In this document: positions 1 through 10,905 of the stretch, one piece after another
Position numbering within the stretch: position 1 is the stretch's first letter
Layout of the letters: every line of letters starts with the position of its first letter
Source of the DNA: Marisa cornuarietis
Taxonomy: Eukaryota > Mollusca > Gastropoda > Architaenioglossa > Ampullariidae
Reading direction: 5' to 3'
Length of the DNA: 64,000 nt
NCBI GenBank assembly: GCA_004794655.1
Contig: SMMW01000511.1
Location: 1,417,001-1,481,000 of the forward strand
Position numbers and translations under genes: made by a program
The notes under the pieces: generated by a model
Seen by the model: the letters and a program-made list of their open reading frames with translations, nothing else
The model's database searches: none
Told to the model about the DNA's origin: nothing

Positions 1-88
1 ATAAACATTGTTATCTTATTTTATAAAGTTGGGGGTAAGCTTTCTTTTCACAAACAAGGATCATTATGGAATGTTTCCAGGACATAAG

Positions 89-884
89 TGTAGAAAACTT
101 ATTTTCTACTTGGGAGTGGGACAGCGTGAGAACCACCAACGGTCCACTGGTCAGGTTACCACCGCCACCGCCTGAAGGGATTGTCAAGGCGGGTGGCCGT
201 AAAGCCTGACCAGTGATGCGCGGCCAGCAGACCAAGAAGCGGCCGTGGGAAAGTTTAGTGTCGGCCAGTCCCCTGAATCGGTCAACGAAAACAAAGGGGG
301 TGGGGGACTGGAGACACACCACGTGGAGGCAGAACATCCGGGCCTCTGCGTGGGAAATAATGCTTTACTTTTCTGAACCACGAGCTGGGGGTAGGAGGTC
401 CGTCTCGCCGAGACGTAAATGTGTCTGTGTGATAGATATGATGTTTCTTTGTGCTGCGGAATTGCATTGACTTTGGTGAATTGTGTGTTCCACCATCGAA
501 CTGTTGGTAACTCTTGGACACTGTGTATAGTTGTGACTGTGGACTATCTTTGTGAACTCTATTAGCCGTCTGTGAGAAGGAAACTGTTAGCCGCCTGTGA
601 GAGGAAAGGCTTGCGCATCACTGGTCATGAAGCAGTGACTTCAAGGGAGCTAAGTCCATCATAATCTTGTGATTTATCAGTAGAACTAGAGTAGTATTGT
701 TATATATATGATTTGCTTTACCTGATGCTCTTTTGCTTAATTATATTCTTATTATTTTATATCCATTGATCTACTTTGATTGACTATGCGAATGCGTGTA
801 TGTATGTGTTGTAACGGAGGTGCCGCGTGTGAGTGAGTAGTTATCCATTGCGCCACAGGCCACACGCGAAAGAAATTCATTACA
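89..884. mobile_element. Solo LTR (796 bp) of an LTR retrotransposon
   Basis: The sequence begins TGTAGAAAAC and ends TTCATTACA, with the TG...CA ends typical of LTRs. It is flanked by ATAAG (84-88) and ATAAA (885-889), a 5-bp target duplication with one mismatch. The duplicate at 37450 has the uninterrupted site (GACATAAG followed directly by AATCGG). Internally there is a short tandem motif, TTAGCCGYCTGTGAGARG, near 560-600. No coding domain or primer binding site is present, which fits a recombined solo LTR. The orientation and family are unknown. Confidence 0.7.
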
Positions 885-1025
885 ATAAAAATCGGCATGA
901 AGCTGATTGTCGTTGTTTAAAACATCAGACAACTCTTCCAGACAAAAAAAGTTTAACTATGAACTCCTCCTGTATCAGAATTCTCCATTCGCGTAACACT
1001 AGAGAGATCAATGTATCTATCAAGA

Positions 1026-1584
1026 GAGTTGTGTCCCTTCGCCTTACAGGCTGAGCGGATCGGCTCTCCTTAATTTTGTTTATGTTTTGTGGTCGTGCTT
1101 TGATTTGGATAAGAGTGTTGGACCTTCGTGTTTACATGTACTTCTGCTGCATTTTATTCCTCCACTGGTTTACAGCTGGACTGTATATAATGTTATTTTG
1201 ACGTGCAAATTGTTTGGATCTATTGGCTGGATTCCACTCCGCCCTGCTTCACTCGCTTCGGCAGGGACCTTGAGTAGCAGTGAATAAACTGATGTGACGA
1301 TCACCCTTTTGCAGCTTCTACAAGATAATATTTCTTCATATTCTCAAGATTACTCAATATCTTCTCAGTATTCTCCTGATTTCACCAAACTTTATTCTCT
1401 GGAGTCGTTCCCGTTAGATCTGCAGTGATCTCCCTTTACTGCCGGAACGCAGCGAGTCTTCGCATTGTTCTTCGTTCTACGTCTTTGTGACTATTTCGTG
1501 ATCTTGTTCAGCGCAATGAGTCCGCCTTTGGCTGAGATATTGCCCTTTACAAATTCTCACTTCTTCTTCTTCTTCTTCTTCTTC

Positions 1585-1625
<41 letters not shown>

Positions 1626-1637
1626 ATTATTATTATT
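1026..1637 (+). mobile_element. Retroelement fragment with (TTC)n(TTA)n tail
   Basis: This stretch is absent from the duplicate, where TATCAAGA is followed by TACCGTCTAAGAATTG at about 37581. It ends in a long (TTC)8(TTA)n tract at 1561-1634, as simple-repeat tails of LINE/SINE elements do. The body (for example GGCTGGATTCCACTCCGCC at 1225) holds no recognised coding region. The family was not identified, and the exact ends are uncertain by several bases. Confidence 0.5.
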
Positions 1638-2017
1638 CGGCCTAAGAATGGAGGAAAAAGGAAAGGACTGGAAAAGCAATAATGGAAGAGAAGGAGGTGT
1701 TCATTGCTTCGTAAAACTAATCAAATAATTGAGTATATAAACAAATACTACTCCACGTAATGACACGCTGCCGGCATTCATTCCTTGAAGCACATTTGAA
1801 GGATAAGCACACTTGTCTGTGAAATACTGTATTTACTTATCTTTAGGAGATGTTCTAACTCTAAATACCAGTCTGCATAGTCAGTCGATCTTTTTATCCT
1901 CTTTTTAACCAGTTGTCAAGAATACTCCAACTCTATAATCCTTAGGATCGACAATAAGTTATAGACTTTTATTTCGGGATAGTGGAGCAAGGGAGAGCAT
2001 CCGACACCACAATCATT

Positions 2018-2895
2018 ATTATTATTATTATTATTATTAAAGCAGATTTCTATAGCGCAATTTTCAACTCCAGAGTCGACTCAATGCGCTGTACAGTGTA
2101 TGGGGTTAGTTTTAAAATCACTGAAAAATAGCAGAATTCTTGTAGTAAGATCATCAGATTAGTTTCACAATCACTGAGAAATATCCAGATTCTGTTCAAG
2201 AATTTCCGGGCTTGAACTACTGGAGCCAATCAGCAGTATGCTAGGATAGTCATAGACTGTGGAGTTGTGGAAGCCAGTGAGACACACCTGTCTGTGAGAC
2301 CTTTGGCTATTCCTGTATATGGCTGATAAACACACGCCATACTGTCAAACTGCACGATGACCACTTCTGATGACGATGACTCATTGATGTTGATAGTGAC
2401 CTTCACCTTGTTTTAAGCCAGTGGTGGGGAGGTGATGTCGTCAGGTTACTTGCTGGTGGACAATCAGACAACTGAGATTCAGAATAAGCACAATGCGTGG
2501 TTACTGATTTGTCTGACATACCCTTTGTCTGTCTTAAGCCTCTTTTCACTCTTGAATCTATGAACTTTACCAGCTACTTGTTTTAGCAAGTCGTCTGTTT
2601 CGGGACCCGTGCTGGCTCTCAACGGCCGTGAGTTCAGATCTACAAGCCTTCGTGTCGTTGTGAGATCTAAAGGTCTTCAGAAGAAAGCAATATGGCGTCA
2701 GGCAGAAAAGTCAACGGGAAATCCGAAAGTCACAGAAGGAAAGAAACGTCGAACAGTCCTGCACAGCAGCGACGCAGCGAAGAAAGTACCGACTTACACA
2801 ATGGGCACTAAAAACACAACAAACTAATAAAACAACAAAAAAATACAAAAATTGGAGAGAACCGCCTCCCTCAAGCCTGTTAGGCGAGGGGACGC
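2018..2895 (-). mobile_element. LINE/SINE 3' end, minus strand, 8-bp target duplication
   Basis: Flanked by CAATCATT at 2010-2017 and 2896-2903. The duplicate at about 37968 has a single uninterrupted CAATCATT. On the minus strand the element ends ...GCGCTATAGAAATC followed by (AAT)n. This 'GCGCTATA' plus trinucleotide tail is a common 3' terminus of CR1/L2-type LINEs and their SINEs in molluscs, from general knowledge. No ORF of the element is recognisable, so it is 5'-truncated or non-coding. Confidence 0.65.
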
Positions 2896-4369
2896 CAATC
2901 ATTATCAGCCTGATATCTTCCCACCGTGTGATAAATTGACTTCATCACGACTCTCAGCATACGCTCAGTCCCGCACAGTCCCACCCACATCAACATACCA
3001 CCTCGAGCATTATTTTGTATCTGTCTGACCTAGTGAGTCAGTGGTGTAGAGACAGAGGTGTTCGATATTCACTAACATAATCTATGTACGTTGTCACCAA
3101 GCAGCTGCCATTCTAATGATTCCTGTGCTGTGGCTGCGGAAGAGTACTTTCTGTGTCCACATCATCTTGAGCCTGAGAACGGAACCCACTCATTAGGTGT
3201 AGACAAAGCAGACCCTTCACCTTTCTTCCGACTTGAGTCAGGAGCTAATATCCTGCACTACCCTGAAGGCAGTGTGATTCCTACAGTCTGGTTAAGGGAT
3301 GAAGTCTCAGAAAAACTGTGAATGATCTTCGAGCATTTAAGTGCTTACTTTCATACTTTTAGCCATTAAAAGGTAAGTTGAATGAGCGGAAATCTGCTGT
3401 AAATTGGCGAAAGGATTTGACGACCTATCAGCAACAAACTAATTCTATCCACAGATTGATTTTCCGAATTAGATCATTGAGGTCAAAGTGATCATCACGT
3501 GGTGGGAGATCTCATCTTCCCCATCATCAAGTCCTTTTCCCTGGGTGGAGTTCTACTGGTGTGTGTTGCTGTCGTTGGAATTTCCACTGTTTTACAAGGA
3601 GGTAAAATTGAACACAGTAACAGCGTGGTGTTCCAGAACTTTCCAGGAATCGAGCTTCAGGTCCCTTGCACGTAGCTCAGCCGGTCGTGAGCTCAGCATC
3701 AGGCTGTACAATAAGGTGCACGACGTTCCCATCATGCCGAGCGGCCTCGTACAACAAGGTAACAGCCAGGTGCGACTTACCTGGAGAACGAGAACAGCAT
3801 CTACATCCAACCTGTCACAGGTAATCAGTGTTAAGCCTTTTGATTTTATTTTTCTTTCCACAAATCGTTAAACCGATCAAGCGATTTTGTTGTTTTGAGA
3901 CATTTTGAGACCTGAAAAGAGACATTTTGGGCTAGATTATTTTCTTGAATAATGATGTTTTTACCTTCGTAGATTAGTATCCCAACGTTTTGTAAACGAC
4001 GTGTGCATAAAAATTATGCTTTACATTGTTACACGGGTAAAAAGTATGTTTGCATGACATGAACAATAGGGTGGCAGTAGCGACATGTTTATGTCTTTCA
4101 TTCTTTAGCTTTATAAATCTATAGGTATAGAATGCACTCTGTAATTACGAAATGTATTCTATAAGTACAGAATGCATTCTGTAATTTTAAAATGAATTGT
4201 ATAAGTAAAGAGGAAATAATTCGGTCAAACGGAAACATTACATTTAAATTATTCTTAAAAGTTGCTGTGTAATTCTTGTTTAAAATTAAACTCAGTTCTA
4301 TAACTATAGAATGCATTATATATTTATAAAATGAGTTTTTTTCTTATATAATCGAAGTGCATAGGCATT

Positions 4370-5540
4370 GAGCTTCTGAGCTTCTTTATTTGCATAAAGT
4401 GTTGGACAGATCAGCCAGTCAGAAATACCTTAACAAAAGTAGGCGGGTATGTTCTGGCTGCTGTACATTAAACATTGCAAGCAGTTTAAAGGCCTTCAAT
4501 AAATGAACTTCAATGCATATAAAATATTAGTTACAGTTTGCACGAAGACTTCGTCTGTGTATGTAATGTGTACTGGTTTATCTTTGTCTTCGGCAGCAGC
4601 GGACAAGCGAAACTCGTTTTGGTCAAACACTGTTTTTCGAAAAAACGTATTTGGTTTAGAGTAACTAAGAGACAGTAACTACTAAACAGCCAATGCAACT
4701 ATTGTCAAAGAAGTGTATATGCTCTTCTAACAAAAGACATTTTGAGATTTTTTTGTTGTGTATTTACGAGGCTCACTCATAAGGATCCTTAATTGCTAAA
4801 GGTTTGATGGGTCCTGCTTCGCGCTAAAAGTGGTATTTGAGGGATCTGAGACTTGTTTTCTGAAAACAATATTATTTAAAAAGTGCGATAGATTCAACAG
4901 AATTATCTACAGGAAAATTAAATATAGAGGACATGTGTCAGGTGCTTGCTCTGTGCACACGATTTAATAATAAAACAGCTTCAGTTCTTTCAGTTGGTGT
5001 GTATAGCGTTTGAAAGGTCTACTAAACATACACGTACATCAGATTTGACCAATAATAATGTAATAACAGAAACGATGGCTTCGTTTGAATAGATATCTAT
5101 GCATAAAAAAGTTTTATTAGTGAAATGCTAGCTTTATATTTCTTAACATTTAGTAAAAGTAAGGATGTAATCAATTCTCATGGAATATTCTTTCAATGGC
5201 TTTATCTCTCTATATGTACGCTCCGATCGCCATGCATCATCACCGCAGCAGAAACAGCTAGTGTGTCATTACTAACAAAACTTCCTGGCAACGTACCATG
5301 ACATTTCATTTTTCAAACAATTTCATCGTGTTATTAAAAGCTTAGATATTTATGTGCAAATGTCCTCTTATACTAAGGCTGATTGATGAAACTTTTTCTA
5401 GCAAAAAGAACAAGAACAAAAAACCCAAAGGCAGCGTGGAAAACGTCGTCAAACACCGACGTCGCTAATGTGAGGAGGTTTCTGATTGGCTGACCTTCAC
5501 ATGTCCAAATCTCTATGCAAATATAGAGGTCAGAGCCTCG
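4370..5540. mobile_element. Inverted-repeat (foldback/MITE-like) element in intron 1 of copy A
   Basis: The ends are imperfect inverted repeats of about 55-60 bp: 4370-4428 read forward and 5475-5540 read in reverse. Each carries, reading inward, TATTTGCATA, TTGGACA and TCAGCCA.TCAGAAA. Palindromic AT-rich motifs such as TAGAATGCATTCTA surround both ends (4125-4350, 5690-5800). The middle holds no protein I recognise. The equivalent in the duplicate is 39694-41977. The superfamily is unknown and no clear target duplication was seen. Confidence 0.5.
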
Positions 5541-6081
5541 TTAAGTATACTTATAATTATATAATCAAAATATATAACTAGAATACATTTTATAACTACA
5601 GAATTCAAATGTATTCGTGAATATATTGGATAGAAACTTTTCAGTAAAACACAAATGATATACAGTACTTGCGTTCTTCCTCTCTAGTTATAGAATGTAT
5701 TCTTTGTTTATAAAATTCATTTTAGAATTACAAATATAAAAATTATAAAATTATAGAATGCAGTCTATCATTATAAAATAAATTGTATAGCTAGAGGTAG
5801 AGAAATATAAAAATTTCCCTCTTTGCGCCCATATAAACACAGCAAACAGTCGAAGGACATCGCTTGATGGTAAAGGAAGGGAGATAATTTCCGTGGTGGC
5901 GTAGCACATGATTGCACTACTAAGCGCCCCTGACACAGACTGTTTTCACAGGTGGTGCAAATGTATGGGATAGGTCAGTAAAAGCGCTCATCTCAGCAAC
6001 ACGCACACACAATTACATCTGCGAAAGGACGAACATATTATACAAGATTTCAAACAACGTTTATTTCTTTATGTAGACATG

Positions 6082-6697
6082 ATGATGATGATGTCCATTT
6101 GTAATGCGCAGGTATCCATTCGGAAGAATGCTCATTGCGCAGCAAAAACAAAATAAATAAAAAATAAGAAAAAAAGTAAATAAATAGATAAACACCAGGA
6201 AAGTAAAAAATAAAGACACAAGTGTTGCTTGGTTGTTTAAGTTTAAGTCCGTCTTAAATAAACAGATGGGTCTTCAGTCTTTTTCAAAACGTGGTTGGTG
6301 AGGTGATGGTGGACAATGACGATGGCAGAGCAATCCACAGTTTAGGTGCCGCGTTTTTGAAGGCCCTGGCTCCAGTGCGCTTCTTGTTTGTGTCTTCCAC
6401 TGCAGGGAGACAGAAGCGTGACTGGGAGCCAGAGCGCAGACCACGTGACGGCTGGTAAGGAGGAACTACCTCTTGTAAATAGTCAGGAGCAGTTTTAAAC
6501 ATGCAGGACTGTGCAATCGAAAACACTTTGTGATCAATGCGCTTTTTCACTGGGAGCCAGTGAAGGCTCTGTAGGATAGGGGTGATGTGCTCAGTGGACG
6601 ACTTTGCACGGGTGACAATCCTGGCGGCTGTGTTTTGTACTCTTTGGAGTCGATCCAACTGCGTAGCAGGTATACCCCACAATGCACTATTACTATT
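6082..6697 (-). mobile_element. 5'-truncated LINE (CR1/L2-like), RT C-terminus
   Basis: The minus-strand ORF 6284-6682 reads LDRLQRVQNTAARIV, then LQSLHWLPVKKRIDHK, GLRSGSQSRFCLP and ARAFKNAAPKLWIALP. This is the standard C-terminal tail after the reverse transcriptase of Jockey-superfamily (CR1/L2-like) LINEs. The insertion lies between two ACATG repeats (6077-6081 and 6698-6702). The duplicate has an uninterrupted GTAGACATGTTTTT at 42538. The short 3' end carries (GATG)n-type repeats at 6081-6092. It was inserted after the segmental duplication, or lost cleanly from the other copy. Confidence 0.85.
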
Positions 6698-8482
6698 ACA
6701 TGTTTTTCTTGTGTGCTTATAATCCTGTCCCGATTACACCGCACAGGGATATAGCAACAAACAAACAAACAATATTGCAATACACAAATTTTGATTTTTG
6801 TAAAAATGTAGTTGCTACATAGATGGGCAAAAATGATGTAAAACAGGAACACTAGATGATTTTTGGGGTGGGAGGAGGGGTAAGTGTACGAACATAATTA
6901 TGTTTGCATGATATGTGAAGAAGAGAAAATACAAAGCAAGCTTTGGCTCCACAGGAGCAAGTACACCAGTCAACACAGCTGTCAATATTTGTGATTATAA
7001 TCAATTGACCAGGGACCCTGCTCGTCTTTCTCTGCAGATTTTTGACACTCTCCATTCTTATTGTTTGTTGCCTATTCCCTTTCTGCGACTTTTATATTTG
7101 TCTTGTATTACTTGTATGCATAGCTGTTTCTCCTTCCGTCCTTCTGTCCAGGTGTTAAGTATCTGGAGGATTGTTTTCAGTTTATACGCCGATTTTTCAT
7201 CCAGGAAAACTATGGGGGATGTGACAAAGATCGTGGCTGGCTGGTAGTCATGGATGGAACAAACGAACCTTGCAGTTGGGAAAGACATCCGACTCCAGCT
7301 ATTCTGTACAGCGGTTCCCAAGACTCAGCACTGTGACAGTCCTCAACCAGCAGTAAGCCGATTCGAACTTCTCTTGAATATTAATAATATAAAAATAAAT
7401 AAATCCAAGCAAAGCCGTATGACACGTGATACACATTAATATATTCTATTTTAACAAAACCTTTTCTCCAAACGACAATTAGCTGTGTGTGGTTGTCAAA
7501 TACAAGTACATTAATAATAATAATGATGATGACTTTTACCAGGCAAAGCTTTTTCATTTGCTTATCTTTTGAAAATCTAGGCCTGACAAGAAGAATGCAT
7601 GTCAAGTACTCGAATATGTCCTGTTTATGCCATGATGGACGTTCCTTCTTTGTCTCGCAAAATTTGTTATTATTAGTATGATTATTTACTTTATGTATAC
7701 ATTTACGTTACTCTGACAAAGTTCTAGATTTCAAGAAATCTGCGATTGCCTTGGCGGGCCAGATCACATGATTTGGAGGCCAAACCTTCGCAAGCCTTGT
7801 GTACAACTATTCGCTAAAGCGTGACGCAGGCTGTTTCGCTTACCTCTACGTACTTGCGTCTGTGTGTGTGTGTGTGCGTCCTCCTTCATTTGTTGTTCTG
7901 ACGTATCTGTTTCTGTTGCAGGCGGTGTACTAGCCGACGTTTTCGCGGCTTTCATACAATACTGACGTCATCAAATACTGCCACGTGTCCATGGAGACAG
8001 ACAAGCCAGTGATCTGCCGTCTGATATCAAAATAAATGCGTTGCAGGAGTTACATCGATAAATTCATAAATGTGACAAATGGCTCAGCGAAATCCAGAGC
8101 ATGTTTCATGTCACCAATAACAAGGTTCACTCCGAGACCTCAATGTTCTTACATCAGTTATTTGTTGTCAAAACGTATACTTAGCAGATATCAACAGTTG
8201 TATTTCATCGACCTTCAGTTTTGTAATTTACAACTGTGCTGCTGTGGTATATAAGTTCTGTATTGCTACTGCTCATGTATTACTTTTGCTACTAGTATAA
8301 CAACTTACCCAGTCCTCCTCAATATATATATACAGTATATATAATTATATTAGTTGTGATTTAAAGTGTTTTCTTTAGCAAAATGACAAACAGCAAATGG
8401 CATATAAACAGACGGAAGAAAAGACCGGTTAGATAAACGAATAATAATACTAATCCCATAATCATCATCAATGTTGTCGTTG

Positions 8483-8546
<64 letters not shown>
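8483..8546. repeat. (CAT)n microsatellite
   Basis: About 21 uninterrupted CAT units. The long Asp or Met runs seen in translations here are artefacts. A shorter (CAT)n stands at the equivalent site 47597-47620, where 8-kb-side sequence including exon 5 has been lost. Confidence 0.95.
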
Positions 8547-8589
8547 TTCTGTTCAAAATGCTAACCACACGTTAAAACTAGAAGCTATG

Positions 8590-8932
8590 ACAGAATAGGG
8601 ACAGCGATTGTCCAGGAATTAAATAAAACCAGGTTCACTGTAGTAGCGGCTGAACAAGCTTCCATTAATATTTTATGAGGCACGACTTTCGGGAACTGAA
8701 ACGTCCTTCTGGACTTGAGGATACAGACATCAATGTAACTGAATACTATTTTGTTTAGAGGAGGCTGGTTGTGCATTTACAAAGAGAATATGGTCGGTTA
8801 CTGTCCATGCATTTGAATAGCAGTCCTGGATTGTTTTACACGTGCATTGACTGTGCACGACCGTTTCTTCTTTCTCTTATATTTCTTCAGTAACCTTGGA
8901 CATTTTTCAAGTGAACGTTGTGAGCATCCAGC

Positions 8933-8990
<58 letters not shown>
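8590..8990. repeat. Array-unit 3' flank, repeated at 50390-50760 and 56650-57000
   Basis: The segment starting TGTCCAGGAATTAAATAAAACC is present three times: here, at 50398 and, more diverged, near 56660. The blocks GGCTGGACAAGCTTCCATTAAT and TTTACAAAGAGAATGTGG are conserved. It ends here in a (CA)n tract (8934-8989). No coding potential is supported. It travels with the downstream side of the gene units. Confidence 0.7.
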
Positions 8991-8992
<2 letters not shown>

Positions 8993-9239
8993 TTAGGTTA
9001 AAACATTTTCAAATGTGACAAAGGCTCAGCTATTTCTACCACACCAATAAAGTTTACCCTTAGTGCTCAATGTTCTAAAATTATTTTTGTCAATTACAAC
9101 CGTGCTACTGCGGTATAAGTTATATATTATTACCATTGCACGTGTATTAATTTTGTTACAATATTTATCACTTATCTTATTCTCTTCGAAAATAGATATA
9201 GATTCAATTATATCAGTTGTGATTTAAAGTATTATCATT

Positions 9240-10905
9240 AACATAATGAGAGCTTAACAGAGAAAACCTCACAAGATGTAAAGACCCTCCTTTATGTGGC
9301 TGTGGGAAAGATTAAGCACCCCACATGAGCTGTTGGAGTGCAAAGAAAGTAAACCAGAAGAAAAGAACTTCCCTAGCAAAGGAAAAATGGCTCCACTGCT
9401 TTGGGGGAAATCTTGGGAAAGATGACGCGTAAGGGAGTAAACCCATACAGAAAATCCTGATTCTAACACGGCATCAGCGGGCAAAACCTTTCTACAATGA
9501 GAGTACCGGCCAAGGCCCAGCGCCTACCTGTTCATGACCAGGCCGACTACTGGCGGTGGTTTACTTGGAGAAGGGATGGGCTACCAAGTGTATAAGCTCA
9601 ATGTAAGGACCATGGATACACGCTGCAAGAGACAACATGCCGGATCGGTCGGGGCCCGGATCAACAACCACCGCGCTCCCTATCGGCAGGCTCCAGTCTA
9701 GGGTAAGCAAAAAGTGTGCTACTGGAGCCAAAACAAAATCCAAACCAGAAATCAAGTTGAGGTGGGGGAACATTCATTGACACGTGAAACGTACGCACGT
9801 TACATCATTTCGGCAAAGTGCAACAACTCACCCGCGAGCTAAAACGGTATCAGTGGGACATTGTGGGACTGGCGGAGGTCAGATGGACAGGATTTGGTGA
9901 AACAACAACGGAAGACGACCACAAACTGTGGTACAGTGGGAAGGACGCCAGGCACGAGTATGGCTCTCGTGCACAGGAAGGTGGCCGAAGCCGTCTCATC
10001 AGCTGTACACCCGTATCCAGCCGGCTGATCTCCATACGTGTCTCAGCTAAGCCCTACAATGTCACCATTGTCAATGTATACGCTCCAACTTCCACGCATG
10101 GAGACAACGAAGTGGAAGAGTTCTACTAACAACTGGAGAATGTTGCGAAGGCAATCCCAAAAAAGGACATCTTCGTTGTGCTTGGAGAATGTAACGCCAA
10201 GGTCGGCCCTATCAGCAATGGGCAGGAACGGTGGGGAAATTTGGCCTTGGTGAAACCAACGAAAGGGACATTAGACTCCTAGAGTCAGAGACTCACCTTA
10301 GCCAACACCTTACATCTTCACAAGAAATCAAGGACGGCCACGTGGCACTTACCAGATGGATTGGTCCATAATCAGATCGACTGTATCCTCCTGCCGAGAC
10401 GCTTCAAATCCAGCATCAACAAGGCCAAGACAAGGACGTACCCAGGCGCTGACATAGGTAGCGACCATGACCTTGCTCTGACGAACGTGAAGCTGAAGCT
10501 GAAAGTGAATCGACTCTCAAACACCCCCCCACCCGAATTTGCTTTGATTTGGAGAAGCTGCAAGACCCATACGTTGCAGAAGTCTTCAAGGCCACTTTTT
10601 GAGAAAAATTTGCCGCACTAAACCTGATTTAATGTGATGTAGACACCCTCACTGGAAATATCAAAGAGGTGCTACTGTCAATAACGCAGGAGGTTCTAGA
10701 GCGACATAGGAATAAGAAACACCAATGGGTCACGAATGACATCCTAGACCTCTGTGACCAAAAGAGGGCTTTAAAGAGAGAAAGAAAAAGCAAACCAGAA
10801 GCAGCCACCAAATACAAAGAAGTGAAATGTGCCATCAAGAAAGGGATGAAGGCAGCTAGGGATAATTGGATTGAGAATCAATGCCGGGACACAGCTTCTT
10901 GGAGG
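9240..10905 (+). pseudogene. RTE-like LINE 5' part: decayed AP-endonuclease and linker
   Basis: The reading frame from 9818 starts RELKRYQWDIVGLAEVRWTG and continues through DHKLWYSGKDARHEYG, NVTIVNVYAPTSTHGD, a GECNAKVG block (normally GDWNAKVG), HNQIDCILLPRRFKSS (about 10370) and GSDHDLALTNVKLKLKV. These are the ordered blocks of the apurinic-type endonuclease of RTE-clade LINEs, the domain often mislabelled craniofacial development protein 2. The linker ERHRNKKHQWVTNDILDLCD follows near 10695. Frameshifts at about 9990, 10260 and 10620 and a W-to-C/E change in the catalytic loop mark it as dead. The right-hand equivalent is 50970-52450. No reverse transcriptase follows; the sequence abuts a reverse-strand LINE at about 10905. 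Confidence 0.8.

Larger units (their letters stand above)
3526..7965 (+). pseudogene. Copy A of the PAN-like secreted protein gene, broken
   Basis: Exon 1 (about 3526-3820) matches the intact copy D exon 1 but has no ATG. One base is missing after TGCA near 3669, which gives a stop (C-T-*), and a 36-nt internal loss removes the CCLSSLLAYEQG segment between two AGGTGC repeats. Exon 2 is absent. Exon 3 has been deleted; the duplicate keeps it at 42837-42994, and here GTAAGTGTAC joins directly to downstream intron at about 6889. Exon 4 (about 7181-7352) still reads RRFF, NYGGC, GWLVVMDG and PAILYSG, but its Trp codon is TGA at about 7332 and its start is out of phase. Exon 5 (7922-7965, GVLADVFAAFIQY then stop) is intact. 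This copy cannot make the protein. Confidence 0.85.

Noticed and set aside
3091..3321. 76-codon open frame upstream of copy A
   Set aside because: The matching segments in D and C (33067, 38425) do not keep the frame, so it is treated as conserved upstream DNA, not coding.
8350..8568. Poly-Asp and poly-Met open frames
   Set aside because: Translation of the (CAT)n microsatellite.
9561..9773. Minus-strand frame upstream of the RTE endonuclease
   Set aside because: Antisense to the RTE 5' region and not conserved in the right copy.
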